In this document: piece after piece, positions 18,662 to 28,863 of the stretch | Numbering within the stretch: position 1 is the first letter of the stretch | Layout: the number at the start of each line of letters is the position of its first letter | Program-made: the position numbers and the translations under genes | Assembly (NCBI RefSeq): GCF_000422205.1 | Contig: NZ_ATHV01000022.1 | Coordinates: forward strand, 1-64,000 | Reading direction: 5' to 3' | From: Desulfovibrio sp. X2 | GTDB lineage: Bacteria; Desulfobacterota; Desulfovibrionia; Desulfovibrionales; Desulfovibrionaceae | Length of the DNA stretch: 64,000 nt | Notes under the pieces: model-generated | Database searches by the model: none | What the model saw: only the letters and a program-made list of their open reading frames with translations | What the model was told of the DNA's origin: nothing

Positions 18662-19471
18662 TCAGGAGTCCTTGAGGTGGCGGATGCCTGCCTCGATGAG
18701 GCTGATGCCCAGGGGATCGCTCGCGCCGCGCGTCCAGTTGGGATGGTTGGTCGGGTGGTTGAAGGCCTCGGGGTGGGGCATGAGCCCCAGGATGCGGCCC
18801 GAAGGATCGGTCAGCCCGGCGATGCCGAGCGGCGAGCCGTTCGGATTGTAGGGATACTCCTGCGTGGGGTCGCCCGTCTCCGGGTGCACGTACTGCAGCG
18901 CCACGAGGCCCGCGTCCGTGACCGCGGCCATGGCCGCATCGTCCTCGAAGACCACCTTGCCCTCACCGTGGCGCACGGGCAGGTAGAGGCGGTCTATGCC
19001 CTTGGTGAAGACGCAGGGGCTCTCGGGGTTGGACTTGAGCCACACCCAGCGGTCCTCGAAGCGCGCGGAGTCGTTGTTGGACAGCGAGATGGTGCGCTCG
19101 AAGTAGCGGCCGCCGAGCGCGGGCAGGAGCCCGAGCTTGGCCAGGAGCTGGAAGCCGTTGCAGATGCCGAGGATCAGGCCGCCGTCCTCGAAGAAGGACT
19201 TGAGCTGGTCGAGGATCAGCGCACCGTCGCCCGAGGCCATGTAGCGCCAGCGCAACGCCGCGGCCTGGGCCGCACCCAGGTCGTCGCCGTCGAGGAAGCC
19301 GCCGGGGAAGATGAGGAAGTTGTAGTTCGCAAGCTTCACCCGGCCCGCGCGCAGATCCGAGAAGAAGACCACGTCCGCGCTGTCGCTGCCGCACAGTTTC
19401 GCCGCGTGGGCGGATTCCTTGTGGCAGTTGGTGCCGTAGCCGGTGATGACGAGTGTATTGACCTGGCTCAA
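18662..19471 (-). CDS. purQ: Phosphoribosylformylglycinamidine synthase subunit I (glutamine amidotransferase)
   Basis: Class I glutamine amidotransferase that supplies ammonia for the fourth step of purine synthesis. The nucleophile Cys is in GICNGFQLLAKLG, and the His/Glu pair is in GLMPHPEAF near the C-terminus. The protein is about 269 residues, somewhat longer than Gram-positive PurQ but similar to the form seen in Desulfovibrio. I take TTG 19471 as the start because GGAGA sits eight bases before it and the reading from there (SQVNTLVITGYGTN) starts like the family; ATG 19498 or 19507 would add an unrelated leader that contains this Shine-Dalgarno. purL is not in the window. Confidence 0.88.
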   Translation of the reverse strand: MSQVNTLVITGYGTNCHKESAHAAKLCGSDSADVVFFSDLRAGRVKLANYNFLIFPGGFLDGDDLGAAQAAALRWRYMASGDGALILDQLKSFFEDGGLILGICNGFQLLAKLGLLPALGGRYFERTISLSNNDSARFEDRWVWLKSNPESPCVFTKGIDRLYLPVRHGEGKVVFEDDAAMAAVTDAGLVALQYVHPETGDPTQEYPYNPNGSPLGIAGLTDPSGRILGLMPHPEAFNHPTNHPNWTRGASDPLGISLIEAGIRHLKDS

Positions 19472-19593
19472 AGGGGGTTCTCCTGTCGGGGAGGGCATTT
19501 TCCGCATTCTAGCATTGCATGCCCGGGCGCACCATAAGGGGAGGCGCAGGCGGCGTCAACCGTGAGTTGCCGGGCGTGGCGCTCTTTGCGTGA

Positions 19594-21330
<1,737 letters not shown>

Positions 21331-21351
21331 GCGGCAGACGGGACGTTGCGC

Positions 21352-22185
21352 ATGACCACGACCAGGCTGCCCACTCCGGACGAGCTCTACGCCGGGAGCC
21401 GCGAGGCGCCCTTCGTCATCGCGGGTCCCTGTGTCCTGGAGAGCCGCTCCCTGGTGCTCGAGGCCTCGGCCGCCGTGGCCGAGGCCGCCGCGCGCCTGGG
21501 GCTGCGCGTGATCTTCAAGAGCTCCTTCGACAAGGCCAACCGCACCTCGGTGAAGAGCTACCGCGGGCCCGGCATGAAGCAGGGCCTCGAGTGGCTGGCC
21601 GAGGCGCGCGAGACCTCGGGGCTTCCCGTGATCACGGACATCCACCTCCCCGAGCAGGCCGCGCCGGTGGCCGAGGTCGCGGACGTGCTCCAGATTCCGG
21701 CCTTCCTCTGCCGTCAGACCGACCTGCTCGTGGCCGCCGCGGCCACCGGCAAGGTGGTCAACGTCAAGAAGGGCCAGTTCCTGGCGCCCTGGGACATGCG
21801 AAACGCCGTGGGCAAGCTGCGCGAGGCCGGTACCGAGCGCATCTGGCTCACCGAGCGCGGCGCGAGCTTCGGGTACAACAACCTCGTGGTGGATTTCCGC
21901 TCCATCCCGATCATGAAGGCCTTCGGCCACCCGGTGGTCTTCGACGCCACCCACTCCGTGCAGCTGCCGGGCGGGCAGGGGCAGTGCTCCGGCGGCCAGC
22001 GCGAGCACGTGCCTACGCTGGCCCGGGCTGCCGTGGCCGCGGGGGCCGGCGGCGTCTTCCTGGAGGTTCATCCGAACCCGGACAAGGCCCTGTGCGACGG
22101 CCCCAACTCCTGGCCCCTGGACAAACTCCTTCCCCTGCTTACTGATCTTCTTGCCATCTGGAGGCTCCCGAGTGCCATCTCCTGA
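21352..22185 (+). CDS. kdsA: 3-deoxy-8-phosphooctulonate synthase
   Basis: Condenses arabinose-5-phosphate with PEP to make KDO-8-phosphate for lipopolysaccharide. Family motifs: [57 protein letters not shown] and [11 protein letters not shown]. The 277 residues are complete. The ATG at 21352 follows the pyrG stop by 21 bases. The end overlaps kdsC by 14 bases. Confidence 0.96.
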   Translation: MTTTRLPTPDELYAGSREAPFVIAGPCVLESRSLVLEASAAVAEAAARLGLRVIFKSSFDKANRTSVKSYRGPGMKQGLEWLAEARETSGLPVITDIHLPEQAAPVAEVADVLQIPAFLCRQTDLLVAAAATGKVVNVKKGQFLAPWDMRNAVGKLREAGTERIWLTERGASFGYNNLVVDFRSIPIMKAFGHPVVFDATHSVQLPGGQGQCSGGQREHVPTLARAAVAAGAGGVFLEVHPNPDKALCDGPNSWPLDKLLPLLTDLLAIWRLPSAIS

Positions 22186-22696
22186 GGAACGCGCCCGCAA
22201 GGTGCGCTTGATGGTTCTGGACGTGGACGGAGTGCTCACGGATGCCGGAATCTACTACGATGCTGAGGGCAGGATACTGAAACGCTTCAACGTCCAGGAC
22301 GGCCTGGGCATCAAGCTGGCCCAGCGCGAGGGGCTCACCTTCGCCGTGATCACGGGGCTCGACCAGCCGGCCGTGGCGGCCAGGGTGCGCGAGCTCGGCA
22401 TCACCGACTATTCCGGAGGGCATCTGGAAAAGATGCCGTTCCTCACCGAGCTCGTCGAGCGCAAGGGACTGACCTTCGATGAGGTCGCCTATCTCGGCGA
22501 CGACTGGATCGACGCCAAGCCGCTTCGCGCCGTCGGCATGCCCATGGCCGTGGCCAACGCCCAGCCCGAGATCAAGACCCTCGCGGCCTGGATCTCCGAA
22601 AAGCCCGGCGGCCAAGGGGCCGTGCGCGAGGCCATCTCCTTCATTCTCCGAGCCCAGGGCAAATACGAGGAGATGTGGCGGGCCTGGAGCGAGTGA
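22172..22696 (+). CDS. kdsC: 3-deoxy-8-phosphooctulonate phosphatase
   Basis: HAD phosphatase that removes phosphate from KDO-8-P. Motif I is [14 protein letters not shown], followed by [16 protein letters not shown] and [13 protein letters not shown] (motif II), with [12 protein letters not shown] as motif IV. At 174 residues without a cap domain it matches the type C0 KdsC tetramer. The start is GTG 22172, preceded by GGAGG inside the end of kdsA, implying coupling. Its TGA overlaps the ATG of lptC (TGATG). Confidence 0.95.
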   Translation: MPSPEERARKVRLMVLDVDGVLTDAGIYYDAEGRILKRFNVQDGLGIKLAQREGLTFAVITGLDQPAVAARVRELGITDYSGGHLEKMPFLTELVERKGLTFDEVAYLGDDWIDAKPLRAVGMPMAVANAQPEIKTLAAWISEKPGGQGAVREAISFILRAQGKYEEMWRAWSE

Positions 22697-23289
22697 TGGG
22701 ACGCAAGCTGTCCATCGCGCTTCTCGCTCTGGCCGTCCTGGTGGGCGCCGGTCTGTGGGGCTGGTCTTTCTTCCGCACCGAGATCGACATGGCCCGCGAG
22801 GTCGCCCGCCAGCTCCCCAAGGACGTCAACATCGACGTCTCCGCGAAGGGCGTCACCCTCTCCCAGGGCGAGGCCGGGGAGCTCCTGTGGGACCTCACCG
22901 CGGACAGCGCCGCCTACAAGAGCGGCAAGGGGACAGTGGTCCTGACCAATCCGGTGATCACCTACCACGCCGCGGACGGCGGCACGGTCCGCATCGAGGC
23001 CCCGCAAGGCGAGGTGGACCAGACGAACAACACCATGGTCTTGACGCCGAAGGTCAAGGCCGTTTACGGGCAGGTCGTCGTCACCGGCGACCGTCTCGAC
23101 TATCAGGGCAAGACCAGACGCATCCTGATCAGCGGCGACGTCGTGGTGCAGAAGGAAGACATGGTCATGACCGGGCCCAAGCTCGAGATCGACCTCACCA
23201 ACAGGGATATCATCGCCTCGGAGGGCGTGCGGGTCGTGATCGCCCGCAAATCCCCGGCCGCCAAACCGGCCCCGGAGTCCAAGAAATGA
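22696..23289 (+). CDS. lptC: LPS export system protein LptC
   Basis: Bitopic inner-membrane protein that passes LPS from the LptBFG transporter to LptA. One N-terminal helix (about residues 4-24) is followed by a beta-jellyroll-type domain with the alternating short repeats of the Lpt/OstA fold (LLWDLTADSAAYKSGKG, VRIEAPQGEVDQTNNTM, VTGDRLDYQGKTRRI). 197 residues. Sequence identity to E. coli LptC is usually low, so context (between kdsC and lptA) is a main support. Confidence 0.88.
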   Translation: MGRKLSIALLALAVLVGAGLWGWSFFRTEIDMAREVARQLPKDVNIDVSAKGVTLSQGEAGELLWDLTADSAAYKSGKGTVVLTNPVITYHAADGGTVRIEAPQGEVDQTNNTMVLTPKVKAVYGQVVVTGDRLDYQGKTRRILISGDVVVQKEDMVMTGPKLEIDLTNRDIIASEGVRVVIARKSPAAKPAPESKK

Positions 23290-23960
23290 CGCGTATGCGC
23301 CTCGTGCTCTTCATGCTGGCGGCTCTCGTCGCCGCCGTGCCTGCGCCCCTCGCCTCGGCGCAGGGCAACGCCGTCCCCTCGTCCCTGCGGGGCGAGCAGG
23401 GCAAGGACATCCCCACGCACATAACGGCCGACAGGCTGACCTACAGCCAGGACCGGGACAGCGTGGTCTTCGAGGGCCACGTGCACGTGACCCGCGGCGA
23501 GATGCAGCTCTGGTCCGACCGCCTGACGGCCTACCTCGAGCCCAGCGAGCCCGAGCCCGCCAAGGGCAAGCAGGCGGTCGAGCCCCCGGCCGCGCCGCAG
23601 TCCCCCCTGGGCGGGAAAAAGGACGCCAAGATCAAGAGCGTGGTCGCCGTGGGCAACGTGCGCATGCAGCAGCAAGGCAGGCAAGGCTTCTGCGGCAAGG
23701 CCACCTTCCACGTGGAGGAGGGGCTTCTGGTCATGGAGGACAACCCCGTGATCCTGGACGGACGCAACAAGGTCACCGGCGAGGTCATCAAATTCTACAC
23801 GCAGACCAACCGCAGCGAGGTCCTAGGCGGCAAGAAGCAGGTGGAGGCCACCTTCTTCACCAAGCAGGAATCCCTGAGTCCCACCGCCAAGCCGTCCGGA
23901 GACTCCAAGGCGCCCGATGCCGCGAAGCCCGCCGACGGCGCCGCGCCGGAGAAGCAGTAG
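23286..23960 (+). CDS. lptA: LPS transport periplasmic protein LptA
   Basis: Periplasmic bridge protein for LPS. A signal peptide covers about residues 1-24 (ending ASAQG). The OstA-like domain follows, with ITADRLTYSQDRDSVVFEGHV, a low-complexity Pro/Lys-rich insert near residues 85-110, and VVAVGNVRMQQQGRQGFCGKATFH. The tail (about 205-224) is Ala/Pro/Lys-rich and probably disordered. 224 residues. The start overlaps the end of lptC by four bases (ATGA). The insert makes it longer than E. coli LptA (185). Confidence 0.9.
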   Translation: MTRMRLVLFMLAALVAAVPAPLASAQGNAVPSSLRGEQGKDIPTHITADRLTYSQDRDSVVFEGHVHVTRGEMQLWSDRLTAYLEPSEPEPAKGKQAVEPPAAPQSPLGGKKDAKIKSVVAVGNVRMQQQGRQGFCGKATFHVEEGLLVMEDNPVILDGRNKVTGEVIKFYTQTNRSEVLGGKKQVEATFFTKQESLSPTAKPSGDSKAPDAAKPADGAAPEKQ

Positions 23961-23963
23961 CCC

Positions 23964-24689
23964 ATGGTCAGCAGGCTCGAAGCGCGGGGATTGCGCAAGC
24001 AGTACGGCCAGCGGGAAGTGGTCAAGGGCGTTGATCTCGGCCTGGACCAGAACGAGGTCTTCGGCATTCTTGGGCCCAACGGCGCAGGCAAGACGACGAC
24101 CTTCTACATGCTGCTCGGGGTCATCAAGCCGACCGAGGGGAAGGTCTTTCTGGACGACACGGAGCTGACGCACTGGCCGCTGCACCTGCGCGCCCGCGCC
24201 GGATTGTCCTACCTGCCGCAGGAGAGCTCCATCTTCAAGAAGCTCACCGTGCGCCAGAACATGGAGATCATCCTCGAGCACACCGGACTCTCGCGCAAGG
24301 AGCAGCGCGCGCGCTGCGACGCGCTCCTCGAGGAACTCGGCATCACGAGGCTCGAGAACTCCCGCGCCGTGCACCTCTCCGGCGGCGAGCGACGCAGGCT
24401 CGAGATCGCGCGGGCGCTCATCAGGAGCCCCAAGTTCATCCTCCTCGACGAGCCCTTCGCGGGCATCGACCCTCTGGCCGTGGACGACATCAAGGAGATC
24501 ATCCGGGGGCTCAAGGACAAGGGCATCGGCATCCTCATCTCCGACCACAACGTGCGCGAGACCCTGTCCATCTGCGATCGCGCCTCCATCGTCTTCGAGG
24601 GCACGATCATCCTGACCGGCACTCCGCAAGAGATCGCGGCCAACCCGCGAGCGCGGAAGGTGTACCTCGGTGAGGAATTCTGCCTCTGA
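23964..24689 (+). CDS. lptB: LPS export ABC transporter ATPase LptB
   Basis: ATPase that drives LPS extraction from the inner membrane. Walker A GPNGAGKTTTFYML, LptB-type Q-loop region YLPQESSIFKKLTVRQN, signature LSGGERRRLEIARAL, Walker B ILLDEPFAGIDPLAVDDI and H-loop SDHNVRETL are complete, in 241 residues. The FAGIDPLAV wording is diagnostic for LptB. It follows lptA by three bases. The permeases LptF and LptG are not in the window. Confidence 0.96.
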   Translation: MVSRLEARGLRKQYGQREVVKGVDLGLDQNEVFGILGPNGAGKTTTFYMLLGVIKPTEGKVFLDDTELTHWPLHLRARAGLSYLPQESSIFKKLTVRQNMEIILEHTGLSRKEQRARCDALLEELGITRLENSRAVHLSGGERRRLEIARALIRSPKFILLDEPFAGIDPLAVDDIKEIIRGLKDKGIGILISDHNVRETLSICDRASIVFEGTIILTGTPQEIAANPRARKVYLGEEFCL

Positions 24690-24762
24690 TGGAATTTTCG
24701 TGCCAATGCCTCAGAAAAGCTCGCCGTTCAAGACTTGATCCGTTGCAACACCTTGCCGAGTG

Positions 24763-24778
24763 TGGCATATTTCCAGCA
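24763..24778 (+). promoter_or_regulatory. Weak sigma54-like (-24/-12) element upstream of rpoN
   Basis: TGGCAT-N5-CAGCA at 24763-24778 keeps the GG and GC dinucleotides at the right spacing of the TGGCAC-N5-TTGCA consensus but misses three bases. If real, rpoN would feed back on itself. I treat it as a candidate only. Confidence 0.25.
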
Positions 24779-24790
24779 CGGGATGTATCG

Positions 24791-24846
24791 GCCCCATGAA
24801 TGTTTGGGGCGGTATTTCTGGCGCGTTTCCGCATGGGGTGGAAACG
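24791..24846 (+). repeat. Two tandem inverted repeats in the rpoN leader
   Basis: GCCCCA/TGGGGC (24791-24796 and 24805-24810) and CGTTTCC/GGAAACG (24824-24830 and 24840-24846) can form two successive hairpins in the 225-base gap before rpoN. Neither is followed by a T-run, so leader RNA structure or protein-binding sites are more likely than termination. Confidence 0.45.
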
Positions 24847-24914
24847 GGTCATTCCCTGGCCGGACTTTTGCCACTGCGCGGTAGTGCCCTCGGGCTCCGC
24901 GCGAGCTAGGACGC

Positions 24915-26357
24915 ATGGCGCTCGAACTCAGACAGCAGCTCAAGCTTTCGCAACAGCTGGTGATGACCCCCCAGCTGCAGCAGGCCATCAAGCTCTTGCA
25001 GCTCTCCCGGCTCGAGCTGATGGAGACCGTGCAGCAGGAGTTGCTGGAAAATCCGTTTCTCGAGGAAGGCTTCGAGGAAGCGGAGAGCGAGCGCGAGTCC
25101 CCTGAGAACGCCCAGCCTGCGGAGGCCGAGGGCGTCGTCCACGAGATGCCCTCCGACGAGAAGAGTCTGCAGCGCGAAGCGGACTGGGACAACTACCTGG
25201 GCGACTTCGCCAGCGCCTCCCGCCAGTCCCAGATGCGCGAGCACGAGGCCCTCGACGAGGGGCTCTCCTTCGAAGCCCGCCTCACGGCCAAGCCGTCCCT
25301 CGATGGGCATCTGGCCTGGCAGACCCGCCTCTCGAATTTCACCGAAGAGGAGAAGGAGATCGCCGAGAACATCATCGGCAACCTCAACTCCTCCGGCTAT
25401 CTTTCCTCCACGGTCGACGAGATCGCCCACGTCACCGGGAGCACTCCGGAGGCGGTGGAGTCGGTGCTCCTGCGCGTGCAGCGCTTCGACCCGGTGGGCG
25501 TGGCCGCCAGGGACCCGCGCGAATGCCTGCTGGTCCAGCTCGACGTCTACGGCTACGACGATCCGATCCTGCTCTCCCTGGTTTCCGACCATCTGGAGGA
25601 CCTGGAGAAGAAGCGCTACAAGCCGCTTGCCCGCAAATTCAAGATCTCCCTGGAGGAACTCCGGGAATACCTGGACATCATCCAGACGCTCGATCCCATG
25701 CCCGGCTCGAGCTTCGGCTCGGGCGAGCCCATGTACGTCTCTCCGGACGCGTACGTGTACAAGTTCGACGACAACTTCGTCATCGTGCTCAACGAGGACG
25801 GGCTGCCCAGGCTGCAGCTCAACTCCCTGTACATGGACAGCCTGCAGGGCGGGAAGGGCAAGGACAAGGACTACTTCCAGGAGAAGGTGCGCTCGGCCGT
25901 GTGGCTGATGAAGAGCCTCTATCAGCGCCAGCGCACGCTCTACAAGGTCATCGAGAGCATCGTCCGCTTTCAGCGGGACTTCTTCGAAGAAGGCGTGACC
26001 CACCTGCGTCCCTTGATCCTCAAGGACGTGGCCGACGACATCGGGATGCACGAATCCACCGTCAGCCGCATCACGACCAACAAGTACGTGGCCACGCCGC
26101 ACGGCATCTTCGAGCTCAAGTTCTTCTTCAACTCCGCCCTGAGCCTGGACGACGGAAGCGAGGTCGGCTCGGAGAGCGTCAAGGCGCTCATCAAGCAGCT
26201 CATCGGCGAGGAAGACGCGAAGCAGCCCCTGTCCGACGAACGGATCGTGGACATCCTGAAGGACAAGCTGCAGGTCAACATCGCGCGCCGCACGGTGGCC
26301 AAGTACCGCACGGCGCTCAACATTCCCTCGTCGAGCAAGCGCAAGCAGATTTTCTAA
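24915..26357 (+). CDS. rpoN: RNA polymerase sigma-54 factor
   Basis: Alternative sigma factor that needs AAA+ activators. Region I is the Gln-rich LRQQLKLSQQLVMTPQLQQA at the N-terminus (Leu/Gln activator contact), the core-binding domain lies in the middle, the helix-turn-helix KDVADDIGMHESTVSRIT is near residues 375-392, and the RpoN box ARRTVAKYRTALNI lies at the C-terminus. 480 residues, complete. ATG 24915. It starts the rpoN-hpf-ptsN-rapZ cluster seen in many proteobacteria. Confidence 0.97.
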   Translation: MALELRQQLKLSQQLVMTPQLQQAIKLLQLSRLELMETVQQELLENPFLEEGFEEAESERESPENAQPAEAEGVVHEMPSDEKSLQREADWDNYLGDFASASRQSQMREHEALDEGLSFEARLTAKPSLDGHLAWQTRLSNFTEEEKEIAENIIGNLNSSGYLSSTVDEIAHVTGSTPEAVESVLLRVQRFDPVGVAARDPRECLLVQLDVYGYDDPILLSLVSDHLEDLEKKRYKPLARKFKISLEELREYLDIIQTLDPMPGSSFGSGEPMYVSPDAYVYKFDDNFVIVLNEDGLPRLQLNSLYMDSLQGGKGKDKDYFQEKVRSAVWLMKSLYQRQRTLYKVIESIVRFQRDFFEEGVTHLRPLILKDVADDIGMHESTVSRITTNKYVATPHGIFELKFFFNSALSLDDGSEVGSESVKALIKQLIGEEDAKQPLSDERIVDILKDKLQVNIARRTVAKYRTALNIPSSSKRKQIF

Positions 26358-26381
26358 AGCCCCCGAACAAGGAGCGAGCAT

Positions 26382-26927
26382 ATGAACATTGCCTTCAACT
26401 TCAAGAACTTCGATCCTTCCGACCACCTCAAGGACTATGCGGAGAAGCGCTTCGAGAAGCTTGAGAAATATCTTGCCAACCACGATGCCGCCGAGGTTCA
26501 GGTGAACCTCTCGGTGGAGAAGATCCGCCAGATGGTCGAAGTCATCGTCTCCGACGACAACCTGCACCTTTCGGCCAACGAGTCCGCGGACGACATGTAC
26601 TCGGCCATCGATCTCGTCGTGGACAAGATCGTGGCCCAGATGAAGCGCATCCGCGAGAAGCAGAAGAGCAAGCGTGCGGCCAAGACCGCGGACAAGTCCG
26701 TGCGTCACGAGGTCTTCAGCTTCGTGGGCGAGGGCGAGGACAAATCCAAGAGCATCGTGGCCACCGACAGCTTCAGCCCGAAGCCCATGGACATCGAGGA
26801 GGCCGCCATGCAGCTCGAGACCCTGGACTACGAGTTCCTGGTCTTCCGCAACGCTGAGACCGAGCGGGTGAACGTTGTCTACCGGCGCAGGGACGGCAAC
26901 TTCGGCATCATCGATCCCGGCCTCTAG
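26382..26927 (+). CDS. hpf: Ribosome hibernation promoting factor, long form
   Basis: Binds 30S subunits and pairs ribosomes into inactive 100S dimers in starvation. The N-terminal YfiA/HPF domain covers about residues 1-100 (FKNFDPSDHLKDYAEKRF). After a Lys-rich linker, the C-terminal dimerisation domain runs about 128-181 (KPMDIEEAAMQLETLDYEF and VVYRRRDGNFGIIDPG), so this is the long type that dimerises ribosomes without RMF. AAGGAGCG precedes the ATG. Located between rpoN and ptsN as usual. Confidence 0.95.
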   Translation: MNIAFNFKNFDPSDHLKDYAEKRFEKLEKYLANHDAAEVQVNLSVEKIRQMVEVIVSDDNLHLSANESADDMYSAIDLVVDKIVAQMKRIREKQKSKRAAKTADKSVRHEVFSFVGEGEDKSKSIVATDSFSPKPMDIEEAAMQLETLDYEFLVFRNAETERVNVVYRRRDGNFGIIDPGL

Positions 26928-26944
26928 GCGACACGGCGAACGGC

Positions 26945-27394
26945 ATGAAACTCGGTGATTATCTGAACCCCGGGCTTGTGCTGCCCGACCTCTCGGCGAG
27001 GAGCAAGGAAGCTGTCCTCGCCGAGATGGTCGAGCCCCTGGCACGCACGCATCCGGACATCGATCGGGAACGCGCCGTCAGCGTCCTTCTGGAGCGCGAA
27101 CGGCTCGGGACCACGGGAATCGGGGACGGCATCGCCATCCCCCACGGCAAGATCGAAGGGCTCTCCGACATCGTCCTCGTGGCGGCGCGCTGCTGCGAGG
27201 GCATCGACTTCGATGCCCTCGACCACAGGCCCTGCCAGATCTTTTTTCTCGTCCTTGCGCCGGAAGAGGCGGCCGGGCAGCACCTGCGCGTCCTTGCCCA
27301 CATCTCGCGCCTGCTCAAGGATTCTGAATTCAAGAAGGCCTTCCTGTCCGCTTCGGACAAGGAAAGCTTGCTTGCGCTGCTGCAGGGCGTCTAG
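26945..27394 (+). CDS. ptsN: PTS EIIA-Ntr-like regulatory protein PtsN
   Basis: Phosphoryl acceptor of the nitrogen-related PTS. The phosphorylation site is His67 in GIAIPHGKIEG, with the conserved LLERERLGTTGIGDG before it and LVLAPEEAAGQHL-type residues after it. 149 residues, a single EIIA-fructose/Ntr domain with no transport domain attached. It is expected to have a regulatory rather than transport role. Lies between hpf and rapZ. Confidence 0.93.
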   Translation: MKLGDYLNPGLVLPDLSARSKEAVLAEMVEPLARTHPDIDRERAVSVLLERERLGTTGIGDGIAIPHGKIEGLSDIVLVAARCCEGIDFDALDHRPCQIFFLVLAPEEAAGQHLRVLAHISRLLKDSEFKKAFLSASDKESLLALLQGV

Positions 27395-27432
27395 GGAGCA
27401 TCTCGTCGTGCGGACGGGCCTCGGGCCGAGCC

Positions 27433-27458
27433 GCCCGGGAATACGGCCCGGGAATACG
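27433..27458. repeat. Perfect 13-bp tandem repeat upstream of rapZ
   Basis: GCCCGGGAATACG occurs twice in direct contact (27433-27445 and 27446-27458) in the 126-base ptsN-rapZ gap. It could be a tandem operator or a variable-number repeat; two copies are too few to decide. Confidence 0.6.
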
Positions 27459-27520
27459 AACAAGGGAAGAATGGCACCGCGCGCCGACCATGGTGCAGCG
27501 CGCAGCGCAGGAGGCTTCTG

Positions 27521-28405
27521 ATGCACGCGGAGCCGGCTTTCGCCATCGTCGTCCTGACCGGTCTTTCCGGGGCCGGGAAGAGCACGGCGTTGCGCGTCTT
27601 CGAAGACATGGGCTTCTTCTGCGTGGACGGCCTCCCTGCCGCGATGCTGCCCAAGCTGGCCTCCCTCTACAAGGGGCAGGCCGACCGCCGCACCAAAGGC
27701 CTCGCCCTGGGGCTGGACATACGCCAGCACGACTTTCTGAAGGACTGGGAAGAGGCGCTTGCCGAGCTCGCCGCGGAAAACGTCGGCGTGCAGGTGATCT
27801 TCCTGGAAGCCGACCAGCAGGAGCTGCTCAGGCGCTACCACGAGACGCGGCGTCCCCATCCTCTGGAATCCGAGGACCTGGGGCTCGAGCGTGCCCTGGA
27901 GGAGGAACGCAAACTTCTCGAGCCTTTGCGCGCCTCCGCGGGCCTGGTGATTGACACCACCCAGTATTCCATCCATGATCTGAGACGGACGCTCCAGGGG
28001 AAATGGGCCTTTCTGAACGAGGGGCCGCGCGGCTTGCGCATCCACATCATCTCCTTCGGCTTCAAGTACGCGGCGCCCAAGGAAGCGGACCTGATGTTCG
28101 ACCTCCGCTTCCTGCCGAATCCGTATTTCGACGCCGAACTCAAGCCCCTCACCGGCAAGGATCCCGAAGTGGCCGCCTACGTCCTGGACAACCCCACGGG
28201 GCGCGAGTTCCTGCAGCGTTTCCTCGGCTTCATGGACTATCTGGTGCCGCTCTATTCGCGCGAGGGACGTTTCAGGCTGACCATCGCCATCGGCTGCACG
28301 GGCGGGCATCACCGTTCGGTGGCCGTGGCGGAGCGGTTGTTCAAGGAACTGAAGGCAAAGAACTACGCGGTGACCCTCGAGCACCGTCACATCGATCGGG
28401 CCTGA
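27521..28405 (+). CDS. rapZ: RNase adapter protein RapZ / RapZ-type P-loop ATPase
   Basis: Nucleotide- and RNA-binding protein of the RapZ/YvcJ family. Walker A is GLSGAGKSTALRVFEDMGFF (residues 11-30), Walker B-like LEAD follows, and the C-terminal domain contains FGFKYAAPKEADLMFDLRFLPNP and the CTGGHHRSV loop that binds amino-sugar phosphate in E. coli RapZ. 294 residues, complete. In E. coli it steers RNase E to the GlmZ sRNA; that function cannot be assumed here. AGGAGG precedes the ATG. Confidence 0.94.
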   Translation: MHAEPAFAIVVLTGLSGAGKSTALRVFEDMGFFCVDGLPAAMLPKLASLYKGQADRRTKGLALGLDIRQHDFLKDWEEALAELAAENVGVQVIFLEADQQELLRRYHETRRPHPLESEDLGLERALEEERKLLEPLRASAGLVIDTTQYSIHDLRRTLQGKWAFLNEGPRGLRIHIISFGFKYAAPKEADLMFDLRFLPNPYFDAELKPLTGKDPEVAAYVLDNPTGREFLQRFLGFMDYLVPLYSREGRFRLTIAIGCTGGHHRSVAVAERLFKELKAKNYAVTLEHRHIDRA

Positions 28406-28426
28406 GCGCCCCGGGAACGGGTCAAC

Positions 28427-28861
28427 ATGGCGGACAGCGCGACGAACAAGATCACCGGCATACTGCTGGTGACCCATGCCGACTACGGAAAGGCGCTCAT
28501 CGATGCGGCCAAGTTCATCGTCGGAGACCAGCCGCGCCTTGCGAGCATCGGCGTGGACGCCAGTTCGGACGTGGGCGCCACGGTCGGCGCGATCAAGGAG
28601 TGCATCAAGGAGCTGGACGGCGGCAACGGCGTTCTCATCCTCACCGACATGTTCGGCGGCACCCCCACCAACCTCTCCCTGTCCCTGCTCACCGCCGGCA
28701 AGGTGGAGGTCATCACCGGCGTAAACCTGCCCATGCTCATCAAGGTCCTGCAGCACCGCGGCCAGACGCCGCAGGAGATGGCCGGGCTGGCCAAGAACGC
28801 AGGCGTGCAGGGCATCGTCGTGGCCGGCGAGGTGCTGCGCAAAAAGATCGCCGCGAGCTGA
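28427..28861 (+). CDS. Mannose-type PTS EIIA component
   Basis: Cytosolic phosphocarrier of the mannose (EII-Man) PTS family, 144 residues. The phosphorylated His is His17 in LLVTHADYGKAL; the ILTDMFGGTPTNLSL motif (about residues 67-81) is characteristic of EIIA-Man. It is a single domain without the EIIB fusion found in E. coli ManX. It follows rapZ by 21 bases and precedes EIIB by 2 bases. With no intact permease nearby it may be a regulatory phospho-switch. Confidence 0.9.
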   Translation: MADSATNKITGILLVTHADYGKALIDAAKFIVGDQPRLASIGVDASSDVGATVGAIKECIKELDGGNGVLILTDMFGGTPTNLSLSLLTAGKVEVITGVNLPMLIKVLQHRGQTPQEMAGLAKNAGVQGIVVAGEVLRKKIAAS

Positions 28862-28863
28862 AG

